This document shows positions 7,901 to 14,915 of a stretch of 40,342 nucleotides of DNA, piece after piece. Source of the DNA: Chitinophagales bacterium (GTDB taxonomy: Bacteria > Bacteroidota > Bacteroidia > Chitinophagales > Saprospiraceae); contig JAAFIM010000030.1 of the NCBI GenBank assembly GCA_013297745.1, positions 1 through 40,342 of the forward strand, given 5' to 3'. The first letter of the stretch is position 1; each line of letters opens with the position of its first letter. The notes under the pieces are model-generated. The model ran no database searches and was not told the DNA's origin. It saw only the letters and a list, made by a program, of their open reading frames with translations. The translations under genes were made by a program, and so were the position numbers.

Positions 7901-8164
7901 GTTGGGCAGCCCGACAATGCATTTTTATTTTGCAACCCTATAGTTGGGCAGCCCGACAATACATTTTTATTTTGCAACCCTATAGTTGGGCAGCCCGACA
8001 ATGCATTTTTATTTTGCAACCCTATAGTTGGGCAGCCCGACAATACGTTTTTATTTTGCAACCCTATAGTTGGGCAGCCCGACAATGCATTTTTATTTTG
8101 CAACCCTATACTTGGGCAGCCCGACAATACATTTTTATTTTGCAACCCTATAGTTGGGCAGCCC
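7901..8164. repeat. 42-bp tandem array, six units plus 12 bp
   Basis: Units begin with GTTGGGCAGCCC at 7901, 7943, 7985, 8027, 8069, 8111 and 8153, an exact 42-bp period; the last unit is cut after 12 bp. Each contains a near-palindrome GTTGGGC-A-GCCCGAC and ends in TTTTGCAACCCTATA. Alternate units differ at one short site (AATGCAT in units 1, 3 and 5; AATACAT or AATACGT in units 2, 4 and 6), giving an 84-bp higher-order repeat. An inverted copy of GTTGGGC stands at 7867-7873. Both strands happen to stay open through it, but those frames are products of the repeat. Confidence 0.95.
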
Positions 8165-8241
8165 AAGGCGTATAAAAGCCCGCTCTGTTTCTCTATTATT
8201 GGAGTTGTTTAGTATGATTTTTATCTTTTAATTTCTCTATG

Positions 8242-8310
8242 TTGTGCGGGAAAAACCGAAGAGGCAGCAAAGCTGCATCAAGCTGCGCGTAAGCGAAAGT
8301 CCCAGCACAA
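8242..8310. other. Imperfect palindrome with internal hairpin, possible structured RNA
   Basis: TTGTGCGGG (8242-8250) can pair with TCCCAGCACAA (8300-8310) with one bulge, and GCAGC-AAA-GCTGC forms a hairpin inside. It lies in the same gene-free gap as the 42-bp array. No promoter or known RNA family was recognised. The rest of the gap (7595-7649 and 8165-8241) shows nothing I can identify. Confidence 0.35.
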
Positions 8311-8329
8311 TTGATATTTAGGATTTTTT

Positions 8330-8520
8330 CGCGCTTTTGGGGCTAAAGCCCCGCGCGTTTTATACTTTTATCGGTCAATACCAACGGGTTTTAACCCGTT
8401 GAAGGACAAAAAAACAATTGCAACAGACTTTAGTCTGTTGCTTAAAAGGCATAAACAGTTATTTTTCTTGATTGAAAATGTAAAAAAATTCTTACTAAAC
8501 ATCTCTATTAAAAAAAAAGG
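8330..8520. repeat. Palindrome-rich repeat module, copy 1
   Basis: Three perfect short palindromes in a row: GGGGCTAAAGCCCC (8339-8352, flanked by CGCGC and GCGCG), CAACGGG-TTTTAA-CCCGTTG (8382-8401), and ten-base arms GCAACAGACT / AGTCTGTTGC (8420-8441). An AT-rich tail with CTTACTAAACATC (8491-8503) follows. From about 8350 to 8520 the sequence is almost identical to the reverse complement of 40180-40342. It ends 10 bp before the start codon at 8531. Confidence 0.9.
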
Positions 8521-8530
8521 ATTAAACCTA

Positions 8531-9433
8531 ATGCGCAAATTTACCCTTTTTGCCCTTTTGGGGCTAATTATAACCCTTTATAGTTGCCGAAAAACTGAAA
8601 ATATAGAAAATATCGACCATCAAAATGTTGTTATTGATAATAATAACCCGCCCGCTTATGCTGGAGTAACGACAATACAAGTGCAAGCGTATATCAACCG
8701 CGCTTTTATTGATTTGATAGGGCGAGAACCCAACCAAAACGAGCTCAACAGTTACACCCAAACGTTGAAAGATAATAATTTGGATTCAGCTTCGCGCGCC
8801 AATATGTTATCAGATATTATCGGCAATGGTGAGTATTACGATTATTTTCATAAAACCAATATGCAGCGTTTTTTGGGCGAATACGATTCAGCGCGGATAG
8901 AAGACGATTTAGACCAAATGCGCATCAACGAACAGAACGCACAAGCCAGCGGGAATATACCTATAGCGCAGTATTTTGGGTATGAAATTTACCGCCTCAC
9001 CCAGCTTAAAAATGCTAAAGTTAGTTACCAAAACGGCGGCAGCATCAACGACTATTTGAGCAAATTTGTAAACGTGCAGCGTTTTGACGATATTAATATG
9101 GGTTCGCTCAATTTCGTAATCGCCTGTTTTGAAGCCTATCTCAAACGCTTGCCCACAGACTACGAAAGCGATAGCGGGGTGGATATGTGCAATGGCACTT
9201 CTGCCTATCTTTTCTTGGAAGATGGTTTATCCAAAGGGGATTTTATCCGCATTATGTGCAATTCGGACGGATTTTATGAGGGGTTGGTGTTGGATATTTA
9301 CCTGCAAATGCTGGCTCGCCGCCCCTCTTCTATCGAAATGGCTATGCACACTTTGGGGTTAAAAAATGGCCAATATAATTATCAAACATTGCAGCGTACA
9401 GTGGCAATAACGGACGAATACGCCAATTTCTAA
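8531..9433 (+). CDS. Lipoprotein with DUF4214/DUF1549-like helical repeats
   Basis: The product is 300 residues from the ATG at 8531. The longer frame back to 8399 reads through repeat DNA and is rejected because MRKFTLFALLGLIITLYSC is a proper lipoprotein signal (C19). The mature part contains YINRAFIDLIGREPNQNEL, then SRANMLSDIIGNGEYYDYF, a pattern shared by DUF4214 ('LYrdlLGRepd..el..y...L...') and by the start of planctomycete DUF1549 domains. A second weaker copy ends LDIYLQMLARRPSSIEM and AITDEYANF. It is the first gene of a four-gene operon of exported proteins, 22 bp before the next. Likely a surface or periplasmic structural or adaptor protein; the function is not established. Confidence 0.8.
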   Translation: MRKFTLFALLGLIITLYSCRKTENIENIDHQNVVIDNNNPPAYAGVTTIQVQAYINRAFIDLIGREPNQNELNSYTQTLKDNNLDSASRANMLSDIIGNGEYYDYFHKTNMQRFLGEYDSARIEDDLDQMRINEQNAQASGNIPIAQYFGYEIYRLTQLKNAKVSYQNGGSINDYLSKFVNVQRFDDINMGSLNFVIACFEAYLKRLPTDYESDSGVDMCNGTSAYLFLEDGLSKGDFIRIMCNSDGFYEGLVLDIYLQMLARRPSSIEMAMHTLGLKNGQYNYQTLQRTVAITDEYANF

Positions 9434-9455
9434 ACTAAAAACGTTCATTTTTTGT

Positions 9456-9962
9456 ATGAAAAAATTTATACTAATAGCCCTCTGTGCCTCTTTGGTAGCT
9501 TGCAAAAAAGAAATCAATAGCACCAATACTACAGTAGTCGATAATTATATCTATGAGGTTAATCCCCAAGAGGTTTATCAATCCAACGCGGACAAAGACA
9601 AGCAAAAAACCAGCAATCAGTACATTTCTATTTTATACTCCAACCTGTTCCAAACGGCTATTCCCTTACAAGAAATTACCGATTTGAGCCAAATTAGGTT
9701 AGCAATAGGCGACAAACAGATAGCGGACGAGTTGATACTAAACGGTTTTGCCAACGCGCCCAACATACAAATCCCCAGCAATAGCCAAATGCGGGCTGAT
9801 GTTGAGCTGTTTATAGAACAAACCTATCTTAGGTTTTATCTGCGTAAACCCACCGCGTACGAAAATCTACAACTCAAGCAGTTGATAGACGAAGACCCCG
9901 ATTTGACCCCACAACATATTTATCAATCTTTTGCATTAAGCAACGAGTATAAATACTATTAA
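9456..9962 (+). CDS. Small lipoprotein, paired with the preceding DUF4214-like protein
   Basis: The product is 168 residues with lipoprotein signal MKKFILIALCASLVAC (C16). The C-terminal part, FIEQTYLRFYLRKPTAYENL followed by LSNEYKYY, repeats in short form the 'LgR.P...el' and 'S.EY..' features of the gene before it, so the two are probably distant relatives. No other domain is visible. It lies 22 bp after its relative and only 5 bp before the DUF1501 gene, so it is firmly part of the operon. Confidence 0.8.
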   Translation: MKKFILIALCASLVACKKEINSTNTTVVDNYIYEVNPQEVYQSNADKDKQKTSNQYISILYSNLFQTAIPLQEITDLSQIRLAIGDKQIADELILNGFANAPNIQIPSNSQMRADVELFIEQTYLRFYLRKPTAYENLQLKQLIDEDPDLTPQHIYQSFALSNEYKYY

Positions 9963-9967
9963 AAAAA

Positions 9968-11290
9968 ATGGACAGAAGAAGTTTTATCCAAAAAGCAGCC
10001 CTTACCGCTGCGGGCAGCTTAGTTGCGCCCTATATTCTACCTTCAGGGCGTTTGTTCGCCAATAGCCCCAATCGGGTGGTTAATCACGTGGTTTTTGTAC
10101 TATTTGGGGGGGGCTTGCGCCAACAAGAAACCGTCGAACAAGCGTATATTTCCTCCCACGCGGGGCAAAACACTTCAGGCAATATCCTCAATAATATGCT
10201 CGCGGGTAGCGCACCCAGCCAAAACTTGGTTTATACCCAATGGAATCCGATTTTATCCAATCCGTTGATGAATCAAGGCACATTATTCAAAGAAATGCGG
10301 TATGAAAACAGCCCCACGGGACACTACAACGCCCACACGAACGCTATCACAGGCAAACAGACCGCTACAGGGCTAAATTTGAACGTCAATCCCGAATTTC
10401 CCACCATTTTTGAATACTTCCGCAAACACACGGGCGCAGCCGCAACCGATGCTTGGTGGATTTCGGACAGTTTGGGGCCTTATCCCTCGCTCAATTATAG
10501 CCGCCACCCCAACTACGGGGCTTTGTACGGGGCAAATTATCTGCAACCTTCTACCCTTTTATTCTTAGCCAATCAGTATTTTGGGGGAAATTTGAACTAT
10601 CAACCCGACGATGTGGAAAGAATTGATAAAGTTAGGAATTTATTGGATAGAAATTTTGAGCGAATGGGCGAAGCCTTGCCAGGAATACAAAATAACCGCA
10701 TAGATAGAGAGCGGATTAAGCAGTTTATCCTCAACACATTAGACCGCAGCCAGAACGGGACATTGCCTATAGCCACCCCAACCAATACCTACAGCGGCGC
10801 AACGGGGGATTTAGTCAACATTTCAGCCGCTTGGCAGGTGTTGGAAACGTTCAAACCCAGCCTTACCGTTATCAACACCACCAACTCGGACGTATGCCAT
10901 ACCAATTTTAGCCAATATATTCAGAATTTGCACAAAGCAGACTATGGCGTGGGTTGGTTGTGGGATAAAATCCAACGCGACCCCGTACTCGCCAACAATA
11001 CCATACTCATCTGTATGCCTGAACACGGGCGCAATTTGCAAGACAATAACGTATTTGATAGCAATGGCTTAGGCGCATTTGACCATACAGGCGACCAAAA
11101 CTCAAGACGTATATTCAGCTTGATAGCAGGCCCCGCGGGCAAAATCGTACAAGGGGGCGGATTTGGCTCTTCAGTAGCTCCTGTAGGGCGAACTATAGAC
11201 ATCGTTCCGACTATAGCGCACGCGTTGGGATTTTATAACGACATAGCGGGAATGGTAGCGGGGCAACCTTTGCTACAAGCTTTTGTGTAA
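9968..11290 (+). CDS. DUF1501-family protein with Tat signal
   Basis: The product is 440 residues. It opens with a twin-arginine signal, MDRRSFIQKAALTAAGSLVA, predicting export in folded form. The body is the sulfatase/alkaline-phosphatase-like DUF1501 fold: HVVFVLFGGGLRQQE near residue 40, GHYNAHTNAITGKQ near 118, the segment ICMPEHGRNLQDN with a conserved E-H-G, FDHTGDQNSRR about 25 residues further on, and GRTIDIVPTIAHALGF near the end. The conserved D, E and H residues suggest a metal-binding hydrolase site, though activity is unproven for most family members. DUF1501 genes commonly sit beside DUF1549/DUF1553 or DUF1800 genes, which fits the neighbours here. Confidence 0.88.
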   Translation: MDRRSFIQKAALTAAGSLVAPYILPSGRLFANSPNRVVNHVVFVLFGGGLRQQETVEQAYISSHAGQNTSGNILNNMLAGSAPSQNLVYTQWNPILSNPLMNQGTLFKEMRYENSPTGHYNAHTNAITGKQTATGLNLNVNPEFPTIFEYFRKHTGAAATDAWWISDSLGPYPSLNYSRHPNYGALYGANYLQPSTLLFLANQYFGGNLNYQPDDVERIDKVRNLLDRNFERMGEALPGIQNNRIDRERIKQFILNTLDRSQNGTLPIATPTNTYSGATGDLVNISAAWQVLETFKPSLTVINTTNSDVCHTNFSQYIQNLHKADYGVGWLWDKIQRDPVLANNTILICMPEHGRNLQDNNVFDSNGLGAFDHTGDQNSRRIFSLIAGPAGKIVQGGGFGSSVAPVGRTIDIVPTIAHALGFYNDIAGMVAGQPLLQAFV

Positions 11291-11323
11291 AAAATTGGCT
11301 AATTATTTTAAAACAGAGGCAAA

Positions 11324-12325
11324 ATGAGCAAAAAAATATACTATTGGGCTGCTTTTTTGGGGTTTATATGGGCTTGCCAAACCACCAAAAACGAGATTGT
11401 AAACCCTGCCCCCGAACTTCCCTTTAATCCATACGATACCCTAACCTATCCCCAAACCCAAGTGCCAAATATCGTGATAGATTCGGCTTCGTTTATGGGT
11501 TTGCACCAAAATATATTCTCACAACGTTGCGCCCAACCCGCTTGCCACGATGGTACTTTTGAACCAGATTTCCGCAGCGTACAAAGCGCGTACAGTTCGT
11601 TGGTTTATCAGCCAATTAATAAAAATTATCCCAGCAATCCGCTCTCTTATCGGGTTACGCCCTTTGATACGGCACAATCTATGCTTTGGAAGCGCGTTAC
11701 TATCCACAATCCCCCCAATTTTGAGATAATGCCCTCAAGTGGCAACCGCATCCCACAGGCAGAAATTGACAATATCCGCGATTGGATTATGGGCGGCGCG
11801 AGGGATATTTTCGGGAACGTACCCAGTTTGAGCAGTTTGCAACCGACTAGTTTTGGTTTGGTGGCTTTTTCCACATTGCAGGGAAATGCGCGCATAGATT
11901 CGGCAAGAAATGGGGTATTTTATCAACCTTTTATGGTTAATCAGCAAGATACTGTAGATTTGTGGTTTGGCTATTTTGACCAAACAATAACAGGCGATAC
12001 CGTTTTGGGGGATGTTTTGACCCATAATAAAATTCGCTTTTCCAACAATTCTTACAATTTTACCGCTTCGCCAGATTATAATTTAACCAAATATAATTTA
12101 TTGACAGCCAACTACTTGCGGGTGGCTTTTAGCCAAGATATTGCTTTTCAATTGCCTTATACTCACCACATACGGGTTATTCCCGCCGATATGAACTGGA
12201 GGCAGGGCGATGTTATCTATATCCGCACCTATGTACGCGATGCAGACCATAACCAGCCCACAGAATTGCCTAACGACGGCTCACAAGCGGCTATTAAGTC
12301 GTACTTTTCGCTAATTATTCAATAG
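11324..12325 (+). CDS. Lipoprotein with cytochrome-c-like CX4CH motif
   Basis: The product is 333 residues with lipoprotein signal ending FIWAC (C18). Residues about 55-165 resemble the planctomycete-type cytochrome domain: HQNIFSQRCAQPACHDGTFE carries a C-x4-C-H heme-like motif, and the domain ends with MPSSGNRIPQAEIDNIRDWI, where a methionine-proline plus 'I..Wi..G' is the usual distal end of such domains. The remaining half is beta-rich without a known signature. The CX4CH spacing is longer than the canonical CX2CH, so heme attachment is possible but not certain. It is the last gene of the operon, 33 bp after DUF1501, and ends at a strong terminator. Confidence 0.82.
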   Translation: MSKKIYYWAAFLGFIWACQTTKNEIVNPAPELPFNPYDTLTYPQTQVPNIVIDSASFMGLHQNIFSQRCAQPACHDGTFEPDFRSVQSAYSSLVYQPINKNYPSNPLSYRVTPFDTAQSMLWKRVTIHNPPNFEIMPSSGNRIPQAEIDNIRDWIMGGARDIFGNVPSLSSLQPTSFGLVAFSTLQGNARIDSARNGVFYQPFMVNQQDTVDLWFGYFDQTITGDTVLGDVLTHNKIRFSNNSYNFTASPDYNLTKYNLLTANYLRVAFSQDIAFQLPYTHHIRVIPADMNWRQGDVIYIRTYVRDADHNQPTELPNDGSQAAIKSYFSLIIQ

Positions 12326-12334
12326 AATTAAAAC

Positions 12335-12375
12335 AAAAAGCCCAACTTCATCGCGAAATTGGGCTTTTTTTAAAA
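12335..12375. terminator. Bidirectional terminator between convergent genes
   Basis: AAAAAGCCCAA pairs with TTGGGCTTTTT, with an inner TTC/GAA pair around ATCGC. A-tract and T-tract flank the stem, so it can serve both the lipoprotein operon and the converging transaldolase gene. Confidence 0.88.
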
Positions 12376-12381
12376 TTGGTA

Positions 12382-13038
12382 TTACTCCATTTTTTTAGCA
12401 TCAGCTATAAACTGCGCCAAACCTTTATCCGTCAAAGGATGATTGAGTAAAGCGGTAATGCTCGCCAATGGGCTAGTAACCACGTCCGCGCCGATTTCAG
12501 CACATTTTAGAATATGGATAGGGTTGCGGATAGAAGCGGCTAAAATTTCGGTATCAAAATCGTAGTTTAAGTAGATATTTTTAATCTCCTCTATCAATTT
12601 CATCCCATCCCAGCCAATATCGTCAATTCTACCCAAAAACGGCGACACATAACTCGCGCCCGCTTTGGCAGCCAAGAGAGCTTGACCAGCGGAGAAAATC
12701 AGCGTGCAGTTGGTGCGGATGCCTTTGTTAGCGAAGTATTTAATCGCTTTCAACCCATCTTTTATCATCGGCACTTTCACCACGATATTAGAATGTAAAT
12801 CGGCTAAGGCTTCGCCCTCTTTGATAATGTTTTGATAATCAACAGAAAGCACTTCAGCGCTCACATCGCCCTCGCCCACCAAGTTGCAAATATCTACATA
12901 ATGTTTGAGGATTGCGTTCTGTCCCTTAATCCCCTCTTTCGCCATAAGGCTGGGGTTGGTGGTTACCCCGTCCAAAATCCCCAAATCGTAAGCCTCTTGT
13001 ATTTGGGCTAAATTGGCTGTATCTATAAAAAATTTCAT
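12382..13038 (-). CDS. fsa: Small transaldolase / fructose-6-phosphate aldolase family enzyme
   Basis: The product is 218 residues, the usual length of the short TalC/Fsa-type family. It starts MKFFIDTANLAQIQEA and carries LDGVTTNPSLMAKEG (residues 22-36), the Schiff-base lysine K88 in VVKVPMIKDGLKA, CTLIFSAGQALLAAKAGA, and SPFLGRIDDIGWDG. The family transfers or releases dihydroxyacetone units in the non-oxidative pentose phosphate pathway; whether this one acts mainly as a transaldolase or as a fructose-6-phosphate aldolase cannot be read with certainty. It is cytoplasmic and monocistronic, with a TACTTTTG promoter box at 13073-13080 and a shared terminator. Confidence 0.95.
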   Translation of the reverse strand: MKFFIDTANLAQIQEAYDLGILDGVTTNPSLMAKEGIKGQNAILKHYVDICNLVGEGDVSAEVLSVDYQNIIKEGEALADLHSNIVVKVPMIKDGLKAIKYFANKGIRTNCTLIFSAGQALLAAKAGASYVSPFLGRIDDIGWDGMKLIEEIKNIYLNYDFDTEILAASIRNPIHILKCAEIGADVVTSPLASITALLNHPLTDKGLAQFIADAKKME

Positions 13039-13072
13039 TGTTAAAACGGTTATATTTTGTTAAAAAACGGCG

Positions 13073-13080
13073 CAAAAGTA
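13073..13080 (-). promoter_or_regulatory. Bacteroidota -7 box for the transaldolase gene
   Basis: TACTTTTG on the minus strand matches TAnnTTTG and lies 34 bp upstream of the ATG at 13038. The region about 19-21 bp further upstream is T-rich without a clear TTG. Confidence 0.5.
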
Positions 13081-13150
13081 GCCTTATTTGCGAAAAAAAT
13101 AGCCTTTCGCTTAAAAAAAAACAGAAATTTGCAGATTTCAACAAAAAAAT

Positions 13151-13183
13151 TTTGCCAATATCAAAAAAATAGTAGTATTTTTG
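13151..13183 (+). promoter_or_regulatory. Promoter TTTG-N21-TATTTTTG
   Basis: TTTG at 13151-13154 and TATTTTTG at 13176-13183 are spaced 21 bp apart, as in Bacteroidota housekeeping promoters. The start of transcription would fall near 13190, so the TTG at 13181 cannot be the start codon and the ATG at 13244 is preferred. Confidence 0.65.
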
Positions 13184-13243
13184 CGCTGTAGAATGTTAAT
13201 TTTATTATCAGTTGCCCAACAAGCCTACGGGAAAAATATAATT

Positions 13244-14026
13244 ATGGTCAAACTGTGTATCCCTCTATTCTCTGCCCTAGTTTTGTTTTCTTGCCAAGAA
13301 CAGCAAAATACAGAAATAAACGAAGACCTTGCTTGTCAATATGTTACAAACCTTCAACAAAGATATGAATCTTGTAAAGATAGTGTAGAACAATTTAGAA
13401 AAAAAAATCCAAGCGAGACTCTCCGAGTTACAAATGCATTGACTACTTGCGTTCCTTGTTTGTATTTAACCAAACCCGTTTTTAAATTAGCAAATTTTGA
13501 AAACGAAACAAAACAGATTAAATTAGCAATAACAATATTTTTATTTCGCTCTACCGTTAAAATGGATATATATCTATTGATGTTTAGCTTTTATATGGAT
13601 TTTGATATTTTTTTTGGCAATGCCTTAATCTATGACGAGGAAAGCCCAATTAAAAGATTAAACAATGTAGATTGCTCAGACAACTTAAAAGATACGGTAA
13701 AAAAACAATTAGGGCTTTTATGCGACGCTTTGGACAAGGTAGAATTTGACGAAAATATAAATTTGCAAATAAATATACCCAAAGAATTACAGCCTTATTA
13801 TCAAACTACAGTTATTGATAAGCGTTGGGTTCTTAATTATTTTGAGCAATCTAGTGGATACAGAAAATGGCTAGAAAACTGGAAACCGTCTTTTGACGAA
13901 ATAAACAGAGTAATGCCTAATCAAAAATATATTAATTATTTTTACGAATGTTACCACAGCCCCAAAATAGATAGTAATTTTGCTATTTATAAATTTGCGC
14001 AATTGGTCAAAGAATCAATAGAATAA
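13244..14026 (+). CDS. Lipoprotein of unknown function
   Basis: The product is 260 residues from the ATG at 13244, chosen because it starts a lipoprotein signal, MVKLCIPLFSALVLFSC (C17), and because the in-frame upstream TTG lies inside the promoter. The mature domain has several cysteines (SCKDS, TTCVPCLYL, DCSDN, LLCDAL) and a hydrophobic stretch IYLLMFSFYMDFDIFF. I recognise no family. The composition is AT-rich relative to the LVIVD and peptidase genes nearby. It may be co-transcribed with the next lipoprotein, 39 bp downstream. Confidence 0.75.
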   Translation: MVKLCIPLFSALVLFSCQEQQNTEINEDLACQYVTNLQQRYESCKDSVEQFRKKNPSETLRVTNALTTCVPCLYLTKPVFKLANFENETKQIKLAITIFLFRSTVKMDIYLLMFSFYMDFDIFFGNALIYDEESPIKRLNNVDCSDNLKDTVKKQLGLLCDALDKVEFDENINLQINIPKELQPYYQTTVIDKRWVLNYFEQSSGYRKWLENWKPSFDEINRVMPNQKYINYFYECYHSPKIDSNFAIYKFAQLVKESIE

Positions 14027-14065
14027 GCTGGCTTTATTTAAAAACTTAAAACTAAAATTTGACCG

Positions 14066-14749
14066 TTGAAAAATATATATTCGCAATGGTTAGCCGTTGG
14101 CCTATTTTTGTTAATCTGCCTATGCAGTTGTGGCAATAGCGTCTCAAAACCAGCCTCAGGACTAATAGATACAGCCCAAGCTACAATTAATTCAACGCCA
14201 AGTCCCAATCAGCCCATAACCAACGAAGCCAATAAAACAGAACCCAACAACACTTCTACTCCAGCCACTGAAGAAAATGTGTTGGTCGTAAATGCTGACG
14301 AGTTGGTGGATAATACCGAAATTGTAGTTTCAGCAGAAGCAGAAAATGATGAAAACGATACCCCAGCTGAAGAAGAACCCAGCAAAAAGGTCAAAACGCT
14401 ACTCCCTCAAGAGGTGATTGTTGATATTAACTTTTCAGAGGTTTCTTTTGTAGATATTACCAATCGCGGTTTTGGGCAAAGCTATCGCCTCCCGCTCAAA
14501 ATGCAAGGTTTGGATAAATTCAGCAGCACAGTAGATTTTCCCGCCGCCAACGAAACCCAAGACACGCTCAAACTCATCCACAAGAGAAAATATAGGGTTA
14601 TTGTGTACCAAACCGACCGCAAAAAACACTCTATCCGCAAAGCCGCAAGTTTTGTTTTTGATAAAAAATTTGACCCCAAAAGGCTTAAAATTACCGTTCG
14701 CACCCCAAACGGCAAAAAACAGGACGAATTGGAGAATAAAGCAAAGTAA
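14066..14749 (+). CDS. Lipoprotein with acidic low-complexity linker
   Basis: The product is 227 residues and appears to start at TTG (14066): MKNIYSQWLAVGLFLLICLC is a strong lipoprotein signal with cysteine at residue 22. Residues about 23-115 are rich in T, N, P, E and D and probably form an unstructured tether through or across the envelope. The C-terminal hundred residues (from about VIVDINFSEVSFVDITNRG) look like a compact beta-rich domain ending in a very basic tail. No family was recognised. No other start in the frame retains the signal, so TTG use is well supported. Confidence 0.75.
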   Translation: MKNIYSQWLAVGLFLLICLCSCGNSVSKPASGLIDTAQATINSTPSPNQPITNEANKTEPNNTSTPATEENVLVVNADELVDNTEIVVSAEAENDENDTPAEEEPSKKVKTLLPQEVIVDINFSEVSFVDITNRGFGQSYRLPLKMQGLDKFSSTVDFPAANETQDTLKLIHKRKYRVIVYQTDRKKHSIRKAASFVFDKKFDPKRLKITVRTPNGKKQDELENKAK

Positions 14750-14800
14750 TTTTTTCAACAAAAAAAGCTATTTTATACCCAATTTATCAACCAAAAGATA

Positions 14801-14808
14801 TAAATTTG
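14801..14808 (+). promoter_or_regulatory. Possible -7 box for the LVIVD gene
   Basis: TAAATTTG fits TAnnTTTG about 108 bp upstream of the ATG at 14916. No matching -33 element was seen, so this is weak. Confidence 0.35.
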
Positions 14809-14915
14809 CATCTATATCAAAAACATATCACAAAAATGAACCTTTTACGGGTTTTCTTTGTATAATATCTGCATTTTTCCACAAAAAATAAAAACAAAAC
14901 TCACACTTTTCTATC

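Noticed and set aside
7901-8164. CRISPR array
   Set aside because: The whole 42-bp unit repeats with no unique spacers, and no cas genes are present.
7888-8175. Two open frames on opposite strands across the 42-bp array
   Set aside because: A 42-bp period is divisible by three, so any stop-free unit stays open. Both strands are open, and there are no signals for expression; the products are pure 14-residue repeats.
8242-8310. Hammerhead ribozyme
   Set aside because: A CGAAAGTC string resembles part of the core, but the required CTGATGA segment is missing.
8399-8530. N-terminal extension of the first lipoprotein of the DUF1501 operon
   Set aside because: It translates the palindrome module, whose other copy at 40180 is non-coding, and would bury the lipobox.
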